From: Vibrio azureus
GTDB lineage: Bacteria > Pseudomonadota > Gammaproteobacteria > Enterobacterales > Vibrionaceae
Length of the DNA stretch: 64,000 nucleotides
Direction: 5' to 3'
Assembly: GCF_002849855.1 (NCBI RefSeq)
Contig: NZ_CP018616.1
Coordinates: forward strand, 310,001 to 374,000
Shown here one piece after another: positions 30,104-39,075 of the stretch. The translations under genes were made by a program, and so were the position numbers. Below the pieces are notes generated by a model. The model was not told the DNA's origin. It made no database searches and worked only from the letters and a program-made list of their open reading frames with translations. The first letter of the stretch is position 1; each line of letters opens with the position of its first letter.

Positions 30104-31696
30104 TTGAATCACATTCCTAAAGTCGGTTTAGGGGTCGCGATACTTATCGCGACCTTTGTTATTTCCGCTCTTGGTGCATTATTTGTTCAAGCGCCAGATC
30201 TCGATGTGTCTTTAATTTGGAACGATCCCTATTATCAACACGTTACTAAATTTAGTTTTTACCAAGCTTTCCTCTCGATGGGGTTAAGTATTACGTTAGC
30301 GATTCCACTTGCTCATGCCCTTTACCGCCGTGAGTTTATTGGCAAATCTTTATTACTTAAGCTGTTTGCATCGACCTTGGTTTTACCGGTTTTGGTTGGT
30401 GTTTTTGGTTTATTAGCCATTTACGGCAATAGTGGCTTACTGGCCCAGTGGTTGCTCAGCTTTGGTATTGAACTGCCTTTTTCAATTTATGGTTTGAGTG
30501 GTATTTTACTTGCTCATGTTTTCTTTAATATGCCGTATGCTGCCCGCCTTTTAGTGCAAGCGTTGGAGTCGATTCCAACAGAGCAGCATAAATTGTGTGC
30601 GCATCTTGGGATGAGCCACTGGGATAAATTTCGCTGGGTAGAATGGCCACGGCTAAGACAGCAATTGCCTCACGTGTGTGGTCTGGTCTTTATGCTGTGC
30701 TTTACCAGTTTTGCGACGGTGATGGCATTAGGTGGTGGCCCTAAGTCAACCACAATAGAATTAGCGATTTATCAAGCCATTAAGTTTGATTTTGATCTTC
30801 AAACCGGAGCGTTACTGGCGCTATGGCAAATACTGCTTTGTAGTGTGCTTTCATTAGGCATTCAAGCATTAACTAAACCGATATCAGTGACCAGTGGTAG
30901 TACTTTGGTACAGCAATACTTAACGAAGGATCATCGGTGGTCAAAAGCTTGGGATAGCTTTTGGATCATGGGTGCCTTTTTACTCGTAATACCGCCTTTA
31001 TTGATGGTATTAGTCAGCGGTTTTAATCAGAAAATTTGGACTGTTTTAACCGACGAGGCGTTTTGGTCGGCATTATTAACGTCGCTCAAGGTGGCTTTAC
31101 TGGCCAGTTCATTAGCGATGGGAGCGGGCGTGGCTATTTTACAAACAAGCCGACGTTTACGATTATCTTTTCGCTCGAAGCGCGCTGATCATATTGAGTT
31201 TATTGGTACCATTATTTTAGTGACACCTGGCTTAGTGATCAGTACTGGATTATTTTTGTTGTTACGTTCAATAACCGACGTATACAGTTTGGCGTTTTGG
31301 GTGGTGATCGTCGTTAACGGATTAATGGCGTTACCTTACGTGATTAAAACCTTATCTCAGCCAATGTTACATATTGAACAACAATACCAATACTTGTGTG
31401 CGAGCTTAGGCCTTCTTGGCTGGCAGCGTTTCCGTCTGATTGAATGGCGTGCTTTACGTAAACCTTTTGCTCATGCATTTACGATTAGCTTGATGTTTTC
31501 GATGGGGGATTTAAGTGCAATTGCTTTATTTGGCAGCCAAGATTTCCGGACTTTACCGTTATATTTATTTCAGCTATTGGGAAGCTACCAAATGGAAGCC
31601 GCGGCCGTTGTTTCTGTCACCTTGCTGTTATTGAATTTAGGTTGTTTCGCTTTGATTGAAAAACTCTTTAAAACAAGGAATAACGTACCATGCTAG
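30104..31696 (+). CDS. thiP: Thiamine ABC transporter permease
   Basis: A 530-residue inner-membrane protein with two homologous permease halves and about twelve membrane helices. The EAA-type coupling loops are visible as 'LGMSHWDKFRWVEWPRLRQ' (about residue 168-186) and 'LGLLGWQRFRLIEWRALRK' (about 443-461). It starts at TTG 30104, with only a weak upstream purine stretch, 14 bases after thiB. It overlaps thiQ by 7 bases. Confidence 0.95.
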   Translation: MNHIPKVGLGVAILIATFVISALGALFVQAPDLDVSLIWNDPYYQHVTKFSFYQAFLSMGLSITLAIPLAHALYRREFIGKSLLLKLFASTLVLPVLVGVFGLLAIYGNSGLLAQWLLSFGIELPFSIYGLSGILLAHVFFNMPYAARLLVQALESIPTEQHKLCAHLGMSHWDKFRWVEWPRLRQQLPHVCGLVFMLCFTSFATVMALGGGPKSTTIELAIYQAIKFDFDLQTGALLALWQILLCSVLSLGIQALTKPISVTSGSTLVQQYLTKDHRWSKAWDSFWIMGAFLLVIPPLLMVLVSGFNQKIWTVLTDEAFWSALLTSLKVALLASSLAMGAGVAILQTSRRLRLSFRSKRADHIEFIGTIILVTPGLVISTGLFLLLRSITDVYSLAFWVVIVVNGLMALPYVIKTLSQPMLHIEQQYQYLCASLGLLGWQRFRLIEWRALRKPFAHAFTISLMFSMGDLSAIALFGSQDFRTLPLYLFQLLGSYQMEAAAVVSVTLLLLNLGCFALIEKLFKTRNNVPC

Positions 31697-32403
31697 TGTT
31701 GAGTGATGTGCAATATACCTATCTTCAAGAATGTTTTTATTTTGATCTAAACATTGAGAAGGGGCAAATTGTTGCTTTAATGGGGCCTAGTGGTTCGGGC
31801 AAATCAACGGTACTCGCTTTAGTTGCTGGTTTTATTAACCCCGAACAAGGTGACATATGTGTTGAAGGCCATTCTATTGTGGAAAGAGAGCCTTATCAGC
31901 GCCCATGTTCAATGTTATTCCAAGAGCATAATTTGTTTGCCCATTTGACGGTCAGAGACAACATCGCTTTAGGACTAAAGCCGAACTTAAAGCTTAATGA
32001 AGCAGAGCAAAAGCTTATCGAAGAAGCTGCTGTACAGGTTGGAGTTGCAGACTATCTTGATCGATTGCCAGAGCATCTTTCTGGAGGTCAGCGGCAACGG
32101 GTGGCACTGGCCCGTTGTTTTGTTCAACCTCATCCTATTTGGTTATTGGATGAGCCTTTTTCAGCGCTTGATCCGGTTTTGCGTGAAGAGATGCTCGTGT
32201 TAGTCAAACAGTTGGCCGTCGCCCGAGATATTACAGTGTTGATGGTGACGCATCATCTCAGTGACGCACGATCGATTGCTAGTCACTTTGCCTTAATTGC
32301 TGCAGGTCGAGTTGAGGCTTGTGGCGCAATCAATGAATTTACCGAACATCACTCTAGCCCTGTTGTAAGAAGTTTTGTTCAGGCAGCAAAAACAGTAAAT
32401 TGA
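31690..32403 (+). CDS. thiQ: Thiamine ABC transporter ATP-binding protein
   Basis: A 237-residue ATPase powering ThiP. Walker A is 'GPSGSGKST', the signature is 'LSGGQRQRVALAR', Walker B 'WLLDEPFSALD' and the switch His 'VTHH'. The ATG at 31690 lies inside thiP. Last gene of the operon; a hairpin follows. Confidence 0.96.
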   Translation: MLVLSDVQYTYLQECFYFDLNIEKGQIVALMGPSGSGKSTVLALVAGFINPEQGDICVEGHSIVEREPYQRPCSMLFQEHNLFAHLTVRDNIALGLKPNLKLNEAEQKLIEEAAVQVGVADYLDRLPEHLSGGQRQRVALARCFVQPHPIWLLDEPFSALDPVLREEMLVLVKQLAVARDITVLMVTHHLSDARSIASHFALIAAGRVEACGAINEFTEHHSSPVVRSFVQAAKTVN

Positions 32404-32411
32404 AACACAAA

Positions 32412-32434
32412 AGGCCCCGACACAGTCGAGGCCT
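32412..32434. terminator. Hairpin between convergent thiQ and the TRAP permease gene
   Basis: AGGCCCCGAC (32412-32421) pairs with GTCGAGGCCT (32425-32434), one mismatch or wobble. On the minus strand it is followed by TTTTGTG, so it ends the TRAP transcript best; on the plus strand the tail is weak. Confidence 0.7.
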
Positions 32435-32470
32435 GATAGGTGATTTAAGGTGCGAAGGTACGCGATAAGC

Positions 32471-35050
32471 CTAGTTGGTCAGAGCTTCTCGACGGACGCG
32501 GTATTTTTGGTTCATGGCGAGGAGTAATAACAGCAATAGGCAGGGTACAAAAACCCACTCTTTCATCGGGCGGTTTGCCTCTTGAATGACGGACTTAATT
32601 TCCCAATCAAAATCAATCCCTGCGTTTTCTGCTGGACTGCCGAATTCGACCATATCTACCAGCATTTTATTATCGCTTTCTTGCAGCATTAGGCCCATCG
32701 ATGTGATGCGCTCTTCGCCAGTTTTCGCTTGCTCCTCAAATGGAAGGCGGACCGTTTTCTCTTGATATTTTCCTTCTAAATTTTCACCAGCAACAAGCAA
32801 CTTAAGGGTTTCACCTGGTTTAAGGTTTTGAGCAATCTGGGTGACTTCCACTCCAGGAGAAACAGAGTGTGCTGGATAAATCATGTCCCACCAAAAACCC
32901 GGTCGGAAGAAAGAAAAAGTAAGAACCAGCAGTATGACGGTTTCCCACCACTTATTGCGTGTTAACCACCAACCCTGTGTTGCTGCTGAGAAAATCAACA
33001 TCGCAATAATGGAAGAGATAATCGTCAGCGCTAAATGCCACCAAGAGTCGACCCCAATTAATAATAACTGAGTGTTAAAGACGAACATAAAGGGCAGAAT
33101 TGCGGTACGAATGTCATAAGTAAAACCTTGAATACCTGTCCTGATAGGATCCGATTTTGCAATCGCTGCTGCTGCAAAAGCAGCTAAACCAACCGGCGGA
33201 GTATCATCAGCTAAGATGCCAAAGTAAAAAACAAATAAGTGTACTGCAATAAGTGGAATGATTAGGCCGTGTGCAGCACCCAGTGTGACGATAACTGGAG
33301 CCATCAAGGTTGAAACAACGATGTAGTTAGCTGTGGTGGGTAAACCCATTCCTAAAATTAAACTGATCACTGCGGTGAACAGCAAAATCAGAATGATACT
33401 TCCACCTGAGATAAATTCGACGAAGTCGGTCATCACCAAGCCAATACCAGTTAGTGTCACGACACCGACAACCGTTCCTGCTGCAGCTGTGGCTACACCA
33501 ATACCGATCATATTACGGGCACCAGATACGAGACTTTCGAGTAAGTCAGTCACGCCAGCTTTTGTCGGTTCGATCAGATCATTTTGTTTGGATAGCCAAG
33601 CGATCAACGGTCGCTGAGTGAGCAAGATAAAAATCATGAATACACTTGCCCAGAAAGCTGATAGGCCGGGTGAAAAACGCTCGACAGTTAGGCACCAAAC
33701 TAATACCACGATAGGCAGTAAAAAGTGCAAACCAGACTTAATGGTTGGTCCAGGCTCAGGGACTTCTGTTAGTTCCGCATCGATCTCAACCTTACCTTGC
33801 TGAGCGTGGTTTGCTGATATTTTTGCTAAACCGACATAGGAAAGTAATAAGACTCCAGTGACGATCATTGTGGCGGCTTCACCAAAAACATCTTTTGTCC
33901 ATCCAACACCATAATAAACAGCCGCGCTGATTACACAGAGTCCGAGAATCGTGCCGGTAAAAGAAAGTAAGCTATACAGCAGCGTTGGATTATGGCGTCG
34001 AGGTAGGCCTGTCATCCCCGCTTTACAGGCTTCAAGGTGGACAATATAAATCAGAGCAATGTAAGAAATAAGGGCAGGGAGAAGGGCAGCTTTAATGACT
34101 TCAACGTAAGAAATCCCCACATACTCGACCATCAGAAATGCCGCTGCCCCCATAATAGGTGGCGTTAATTGACCATTGGTCGAAGCGGCCACTTCAACTG
34201 CACCAGCTTTGGTTCCTGGAAAGCCAACTCTTTTCATTAGGGGAATAGTAAAGGTGCCTGTTGTGACTACGTTTGCAATCGAAGAGCCTGAGACTAAACC
34301 AGACAGCCCTGAAGCGACGACGGCTGCCTTGGCTGGGCCACCTTTCATATGGCCTAACAAAGAGAAGGCGACTTTGATGAAATAAGCGCCTGCGCCTGCC
34401 CGTTCAAGCATGGCTCCGAAAAGAACAAATAAAAATACAAAAGATGTAGAGACCCCCAGAGCAACACCAAATACACCCTCAGTGGTTAACCAAAGGTGTG
34501 ACATGGCTTTATTTAAACTGGCTCCTTTATGGGCAATGACTTCTGGCATGTAAGGGCCAGCAAAGGTATAGGTGAGAAAGACGGCGGCAACGATCATCAG
34601 AGGTGGACCCAGTGCACGGCGAGTTGCCTCGAGCAGTAGCAACATACCGGCTACTGAGATAATAATATCGACTTGTTGGGGGGCGCCTGACCGTTCAGCC
34701 AGCTCAGTATAAAAAATATAAATATAACAGGCAGTAAAGCTGGCTCCGAGCGCTAATATCCAATCCATTAGAGGGATGGTTTCTCGGGGAGAGCGTTTCA
34801 TAGCCGGATAGGCGGTAAAGGCAAGAAATGTTGCAAAAGTGAGGTGGATGGCTCGTGCTTCAGTATCATTGAGCACCCCAAAATTAAAAATAAATGGCAG
34901 TGGTGAAGCATACCACAGTTGAAAAAGTGACCAGCACAGAGGAACAAACCATAAGATACGGCCTTGTAAGCCAGATGGATTGCGGGCCCCTGTATCAGCT
35001 TGAGCCACCATTTCTTGCACATCTTTTGACGCTGTTTTATTCGTCGTCAT
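32471..35050 (-). CDS. TRAP transporter fused permease (DctQ-DctM type) with DUF3394 tail
   Basis: An 859-residue inner-membrane protein joining the small and large TRAP permease subunits, the 4TM/12TM type that works with TAXI binding proteins. Conserved stretches include 'LFVLFGAMLERAGAGAYFIK', 'GGPAKAAVVASGLSGLVSGS', 'TNGQLTPPIMGAAAFLM' and 'GMGLPTTANYIV'. The last 150 or so residues form a soluble DUF3394-type domain followed by a final helix. The ATG at 35050 has AAGGAAAAG upstream; the longer open frame to 35104 has none. Substrate unknown; such pairs often carry organic acids or glutamate. Confidence 0.93.
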   Translation of the reverse strand: MTTNKTASKDVQEMVAQADTGARNPSGLQGRILWFVPLCWSLFQLWYASPLPFIFNFGVLNDTEARAIHLTFATFLAFTAYPAMKRSPRETIPLMDWILALGASFTACYIYIFYTELAERSGAPQQVDIIISVAGMLLLLEATRRALGPPLMIVAAVFLTYTFAGPYMPEVIAHKGASLNKAMSHLWLTTEGVFGVALGVSTSFVFLFVLFGAMLERAGAGAYFIKVAFSLLGHMKGGPAKAAVVASGLSGLVSGSSIANVVTTGTFTIPLMKRVGFPGTKAGAVEVAASTNGQLTPPIMGAAAFLMVEYVGISYVEVIKAALLPALISYIALIYIVHLEACKAGMTGLPRRHNPTLLYSLLSFTGTILGLCVISAAVYYGVGWTKDVFGEAATMIVTGVLLLSYVGLAKISANHAQQGKVEIDAELTEVPEPGPTIKSGLHFLLPIVVLVWCLTVERFSPGLSAFWASVFMIFILLTQRPLIAWLSKQNDLIEPTKAGVTDLLESLVSGARNMIGIGVATAAAGTVVGVVTLTGIGLVMTDFVEFISGGSIILILLFTAVISLILGMGLPTTANYIVVSTLMAPVIVTLGAAHGLIIPLIAVHLFVFYFGILADDTPPVGLAAFAAAAIAKSDPIRTGIQGFTYDIRTAILPFMFVFNTQLLLIGVDSWWHLALTIISSIIAMLIFSAATQGWWLTRNKWWETVILLVLTFSFFRPGFWWDMIYPAHSVSPGVEVTQIAQNLKPGETLKLLVAGENLEGKYQEKTVRLPFEEQAKTGEERITSMGLMLQESDNKMLVDMVEFGSPAENAGIDFDWEIKSVIQEANRPMKEWVFVPCLLLLLLLAMNQKYRVRREALTN

Positions 35051-35320
35051 GTACTTTTCCTTATTATTGATGGTTCTATTTTTAACGCGAACTATACATA
35101 ACAAAATAACTTAGGGTGTTTGAGTCACTTTCGTTTTACCCATATCACTCTAAGTAAAAGTGTTATCAGAGAATTACATCGATGGATATTCATCGTTAGA
35201 TAGTTAGAGCTCGATTGAGCCTGACTCGTAAAGAGCCTTGTTATTGATGTTCTATATCGCCTTGGGTAAAAGCGGGGACAAACGGTCATCACCATAAAAC
35301 AGTCTTTGCCAATAAAATGT

Positions 35321-35367
35321 TACTCACGCACATCAGATTCATTATGCGATCTGATGTGCGCTGAGTA
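35321..35367 (-). other. Long hairpin between the TRAP binding-protein gene and permease gene
   Basis: CGCACATCAGAT (35327-35338) pairs perfectly with ATCTGATGTGCG (35349-35360); the stem is extended by TACTCA (35321-35326) with TGAGTA (35362-35367) across a single bulged C. No T-run follows on the minus strand. It lies just past the stop of the binding-protein gene, where a hairpin could protect its mRNA end or limit readthrough into the permease. Confidence 0.65.
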
Positions 35368-35378
35368 TTATCCACTTT

Positions 35379-36347
35379 TTATTTTAGTAGACCGACTTCT
35401 TTGTAGTATTTTTCTGCACCTGGGTGAAGAGGGATCGAAAGGCCAGCTTTGACCATATCTTCTTTTTTAAGATTAGCAAAAGCAGGGTGTAGGCGTTTAA
35501 ATGTATCGAAGTTTTCAAACACGGCTTTAGCTACATTGTAAGCGACTTCATCTGATACCGCTGTACTTGTTACCATTGTGGCAGCGACACCAAAGCTTTT
35601 CACATCTTTATCTGTGCCACGGTACATGCCCGCTGGTACATTGCTGAATGCGTAATATGGATTGCTGGCAACGATCTTGTCGATTTCAGCCCCTGTTGCT
35701 GAGACAAGTTTCGCATCACAAGATGTTGTTGCTTCTTTGATTGAACCATTTGGGTGGCCAACCATGTAGATAAAGGCATCGATTTTGTTATCACAAAGTG
35801 CTTGTGAACGCTCAGACCCTTTTAACTCCGAAGCCAATTTAAAGCTATCGTTTGTCCAACCCATCGCGTCCATCACAACACCCATTGTGGCACGATCGCC
35901 TGAACCAGGGTTGCCGATATTGACACGCTTGCCTTTAAGATCTTTTAGGCCATTAATACCTGCGTCAGCGCGAGCGATGATATTAAAAGGTTCGGTATGA
36001 AGGGAGAACATCGCTCGAAGCTCTTTATATGGACCTTGTTCACTGAACTTACTGGTACCATTGTAGCCATGGTATTGCCAATCAGATTGGACGATACCGA
36101 AATCCAGCTCTTTATTTCTCATTGTGTTAACGTTGTAAATAGAGCCACCCGTTGACTCAACAGAGCAGCGAATTTTATGCTCTTTACGACCTTTGTTGAC
36201 CAGCTTACAGATTGCTCCGCCAGTAGGGTAATAAACACCTGTTACGGAACCAGTACCGATGGTAATAAAGTCTTGAGCATTCACTGCACCAGCTCCTATT
36301 ACTGCCGCAGTGATCGCACTAACCTGAAGAAATTTGTTAAATGCCAT
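35379..36347 (-). CDS. TAXI-family TRAP transporter solute-binding subunit
   Basis: A 322-residue periplasmic binding protein. A signal peptide ends at 'GAGAVNA'; the mature part starts 'QDFITIGTGSVTGVYYPTGG', the hallmark of TAXI proteins. 'NIGNPGSGDRATM' and 'IYMVGHPNGSIKEA' are further family features. AAGGAAGG precedes the ATG. The permease gene follows about 330 bases downstream on the same strand across a hairpin. Confidence 0.94.
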   Translation of the reverse strand: MAFNKFLQVSAITAAVIGAGAVNAQDFITIGTGSVTGVYYPTGGAICKLVNKGRKEHKIRCSVESTGGSIYNVNTMRNKELDFGIVQSDWQYHGYNGTSKFSEQGPYKELRAMFSLHTEPFNIIARADAGINGLKDLKGKRVNIGNPGSGDRATMGVVMDAMGWTNDSFKLASELKGSERSQALCDNKIDAFIYMVGHPNGSIKEATTSCDAKLVSATGAEIDKIVASNPYYAFSNVPAGMYRGTDKDVKSFGVAATMVTSTAVSDEVAYNVAKAVFENFDTFKRLHPAFANLKKEDMVKAGLSIPLHPGAEKYYKEVGLLK

Positions 36348-36759
36348 GAATTTCCTTCCTTATATTCATTATTAGCATGGAAATGACTATTAATAGGCCC
36401 GATGGATGATAGGTCCAATAGTTGCACTTCAAAACGATATCTTTCTCAATCCATATACTTGAAAAAGAAAATAAATGATAACAAAAAAAACGAAAAGTTT
36501 ATTCACCTAATCAATAAATAAAGTGACCTAGTTTGAATTTTTAAACATTTTAACAAACAAGAAGAAAATAAATTATGTTAATTAACAATAGTTTATATTT
36601 TTTGCTGGTTGAGTTGAGTTGAGTAAATGGGTAAGACATAACACGAGCTGCAGTAACCAGGTGCCACATTGATATACTCATATATGGTGATACTCAGAGG
36701 TGATTAAATCCAATTAGAATCAAACACCTTGAGTATATTTTTTTGCTACGGGCTGGATA
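36348..36759. other. AT-rich intergenic region between the TAXI gene and argR
   Basis: Contains the promoter for the TRAP genes in a strongly AT-rich stretch (about 36430-36610). Near its argR end is a hairpin at 36690-36736 whose T-run lies on the plus strand, although both neighbouring genes are on the minus strand. No coding frame is supported. Confidence 0.5.
36690..36744 (+). terminator. Orphan plus-strand terminator-like hairpin
   Basis: ATACTCAGAGGTG (36690-36702) pairs with CACCTTGAGTAT (36725-36736), with one bulged base, and is followed by ATTTTTTTT on the plus strand. No annotated plus-strand gene lies upstream, so it may end an unannotated small RNA or be a decayed element. Confidence 0.45.
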
Positions 36760-37230
36760 TTAGCCGTTGTATTCAAATAATTCACACACAGAGCGAAATA
36801 GCTGTTCAGTTGGTATTGGCAGAGTTGGGGTGATAAAAATCGTGTCATCACCAGCCACGACACCAAGAATGCCTTCCGATTTACCTAGAGAGTCGAGTAA
36901 ACGAGCAATCAGTTGAGCGGCACCTGGACCAGTATGAATTACGACGAGAGCGGCGTTATGATCAATATCTAAAACAAGTTCTCGTAAAGAACTGCTTACT
37001 GTTGGAACACCAAGTTCAGCGGGTAGGCAATACACCATTTCCATTTTAGCGTTGCGCGTTCGAACAGCGCCAAATTTGGTCAACATACGAGAAACTTTTG
37101 ATTGGTTGATGCTTTCAAAGCCTTGTTGCTTAAGTGCATCAACAATCTCCCCTTGTGAGCCGAAACTCTCTTCTTTTAGCAAGGCCTTAAAAGCGCGGAC
37201 TAAATTATCTTGTTTTTCTGAATTGCGCAT
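36760..37230 (-). CDS. argR: Arginine repressor ArgR
   Basis: A 156-residue arginine-dependent repressor of arginine biosynthesis, active as a hexamer. The N-terminal winged helix includes '[20 protein letters not shown]'. The C-terminal arginine-binding domain has '[20 protein letters not shown]' and '[13 protein letters not shown]' with the Asp-Asp pair that binds arginine. The ATG at 37230 gives the family length; the frame open to 37329 crosses the ARG-box region. It is divergent from mdh, a pairing known in other gammaproteobacteria. Confidence 0.96.
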   Translation of the reverse strand: MRNSEKQDNLVRAFKALLKEESFGSQGEIVDALKQQGFESINQSKVSRMLTKFGAVRTRNAKMEMVYCLPAELGVPTVSSSLRELVLDIDHNAALVVIHTGPGAAQLIARLLDSLGKSEGILGVVAGDDTIFITPTLPIPTEQLFRSVCELFEYNG

Positions 37231-37264
37231 AATTATTATGATTCTCTGAATAGGGTCAGCAATT

Positions 37265-37288
37265 TGCATATTTTTGCATATATATTCA
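37265..37288. promoter_or_regulatory. Overlapping ARG-box-like sites upstream of argR
   Basis: TGCATATTTTTGCA (37265-37278) and TGCATATATATTCA (37275-37288) each resemble the ARG-box half-pattern TGAATW4ATTCA. They overlap by four bases, 35-58 bases upstream of the argR start, which fits autoregulation. The classical spacing of two boxes is wider than here. Confidence 0.55.
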
Positions 37289-37532
37289 CCTAGTGCCAAG
37301 TGCTCACTGGATTCTGTTACTCTCGTCACTGTAAATTATAAATGGTACAAGATGCGGTTAATAGGTAAGGTGTAATTTTTACCTCATTGAATTTATTGTA
37401 TTTAAACCGAATTTTATAATAATTAAATCTTTATTTTGCCTGTGATCCTAGTGAGTTGCGTGAGGTCGCAAAGCTGGCGTTTATTGATTGAAATCAAGTT
37501 TTGAATTCGATATTTTTATCTGAATTAGAAAT

Positions 37533-37611
37533 ATACCCAAGTAACCTCAAGATGCTGCGTCTAGTGAGTTGACCTCGCTCTGAATCAAGCATCTTGAGGT
37601 TACTTGGGTAT
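37533..37611. repeat. Perfect inverted copy of the dispersed repeat upstream of mdh
   Basis: A 24-bp arm at 37533-37556 is an exact reverse complement of the arm at 37588-37611 (cores ACCTCAAGATGC and GCATCTTGAGGT), enclosing 31 bases. It ends 42 bases before the mdh ATG and is followed by a run of A on the plus strand. This is the most intact simple copy in the window. Confidence 0.85.
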
Positions 37612-37653
37612 AAAAAATACGTTTATAAGAGAAATACTCTCAAGGAGAACTAC

Positions 37654-38589
37654 ATGAAAGTTGCCGTTATTGGTGCCGCTGGCGGTATCGGTCAAGCCCT
37701 AGCCCTTCTACTCAAGAACCACTTGCCTGCAGGTTCTGACTTAGCTTTATATGATATTGCTCCAGTAACCCCTGGTGTTGCTGCCGATCTTAGTCATATC
37801 CCAACGCCTGTCTCTATTAAGGGTTATGCTGGTGAAGATCCAACGCCTGCGCTTGATGGTGCTGATGTTGTGCTTATTTCAGCAGGTGTGGCTCGTAAAC
37901 CAGGTATGGATCGTGCCGATCTTTTCAATGTTAATGCTGGCATTGTTAAGTCACTAGCAGAGAAGATTGCGGTGGTATGTCCAACAGCATGTGTTGGCAT
38001 TATTACTAACCCAGTTAACACAACGGTGCCAATTGCAGCTGAGGTTCTTAAAAAAGCGGGTGTTTATGATAAGCGTAAGCTGTTTGGCGTTACGACGCTA
38101 GATGTTATCCGTTCAGAAACGTTCGTTGCTGAGCTAAAAGGTAAAGATCCAAGAGAAGTTCATGTGCCTGTTATCGGTGGTCACTCTGGTGTCACTATCC
38201 TTCCTCTTCTTTCGCAAGTTGAAGGTGTTGAGTTTAGTACTGGAGAAGTTGAAGCTCTGACCAAGCGCATCCAGAACGCAGGTACAGAAGTTGTCGAAGC
38301 AAAAGCGGGTGGTGGCAGCGCAACCTTGTCTATGGGGCAGGCAGCGTGTCGCTTTGGTCTGTCACTTGTTCGTGCTCTACAAGGCGAAGAGGGTGTTGTT
38401 GAATGTGCATACGTCGATGGAGGCAGTGAACACGCTCCTTACTTCGCACAACCTGTGAAGCTAGGTAAAAACGGTGTAGAAGAAGTGCTAAGCTACGGTG
38501 CATTGAGCGACTACGAAAAGTCTGCGCTAGACGGCATGCTGGAAACTTTAAACGGCGATATCAACATCGGTGTGGAGTTCGCTAAATAA
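37654..38589 (+). CDS. mdh: Malate dehydrogenase
   Basis: NAD-dependent malate dehydrogenase of the citric acid cycle. It is 311 residues, as in other Vibrio. '[15 protein letters not shown]' is the NAD-binding loop at the N-terminus; 'DLSHIPT', '[16 protein letters not shown]' and the catalytic '[19 protein letters not shown]' follow. The ATG at 37654 has AAGGAG upstream; the frame open to 37594 begins inside the repeat and is rejected. Confidence 0.98.
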   Translation: MKVAVIGAAGGIGQALALLLKNHLPAGSDLALYDIAPVTPGVAADLSHIPTPVSIKGYAGEDPTPALDGADVVLISAGVARKPGMDRADLFNVNAGIVKSLAEKIAVVCPTACVGIITNPVNTTVPIAAEVLKKAGVYDKRKLFGVTTLDVIRSETFVAELKGKDPREVHVPVIGGHSGVTILPLLSQVEGVEFSTGEVEALTKRIQNAGTEVVEAKAGGGSATLSMGQAACRFGLSLVRALQGEEGVVECAYVDGGSEHAPYFAQPVKLGKNGVEEVLSYGALSDYEKSALDGMLETLNGDINIGVEFAK

Positions 38590-38627
38590 GCGTTCGATTA
38601 TTCTATCTACGTTCGATTATTCTATCG

Positions 38628-38658
38628 ACAAGGCCGAGCGCGAGTGCTCGGCTTTTTT
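38628..38658 (+). terminator. Intrinsic terminator after mdh
   Basis: A GC-rich hairpin, GCCGAGCGC pairing with GTGCTCGGC, is followed by TTTTTTG. It lies about 40 bases past the mdh stop. Confidence 0.85.
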
Positions 38659-38739
38659 GATCCTTGACGCTATCACTACGTACTAATCTTCTAGCCTAAA
38701 GGTATTTTTGGATCCAAAAAGTAACCAAAGGAGCAAACG

Positions 38740-38931
38740 ATGGAAGCAAATCGTGTCCATAAAGGGTTGATAGTAGAGTGTCAACAAGGGGTGGGGACCA
38801 TTTTGGTTGTCGATAGAGAAGCACAGATGGTACTACTCGCTAAACAAGGGTCAGAAGAGCAACTTGCACTAGGCTTTGATGAAATAGAGGAAAACCCACA
38901 GTTGCATGGAGGGTGTCATCAGTATTATTGA
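38740..38931 (+). CDS. Orphan small protein, unknown function
   Basis: A 63-residue soluble protein with no recognised domain. Residues 8-30 form a hydrophobic beta-like pattern ('GLIVECQQGVGTILVVD'), then 'REAQMVLLAKQGSEEQLALGFDEIEENPQ' is acidic. It ends 'HGGCHQYY'. An AAAGGAGC site lies 8 bases upstream of the ATG and a strong terminator follows, so it is a well-formed single-gene unit. The pattern looks like a small beta-barrel, but no function is proposed. Confidence 0.7.
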   Translation: MEANRVHKGLIVECQQGVGTILVVDREAQMVLLAKQGSEEQLALGFDEIEENPQLHGGCHQYY

Positions 38932-38948
38932 TTTATTTTCACGGCAGC

Positions 38949-39006
38949 CCTAACACATCGAAGATAAGTCGGCTTTTGCCTTCCTTCGATGTGTTAGGCA
39001 TTTTTG
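38949..39006 (+). terminator. Strong terminator after the small gene
   Basis: A perfect 15-bp stem, CCTAACACATCGAAG (38949-38963) with CTTCGATGTGTTAGG (38984-38998), is followed by CATTTTTG. It closes the 38740-38931 gene. The minus side lies before the ispB stop. Confidence 0.85.
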
Positions 39007-39075
39007 TCGTGTTAAGACATATCATTAAGCATATCTAATACACACGGGTCTCATTTATTGCTTGAAAGTGACACA

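Larger units (their letters stand above)
37231..37653. other. Divergent argR-mdh intergenic region
   Basis: Holds ARG-box-like sites (37265-37288) near argR, an AT-rich stretch (about 37320-37440), and a perfect inverted copy of the dispersed repeat (37533-37611) just ahead of the mdh ribosome site. No gene is seen. Confidence 0.6.
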
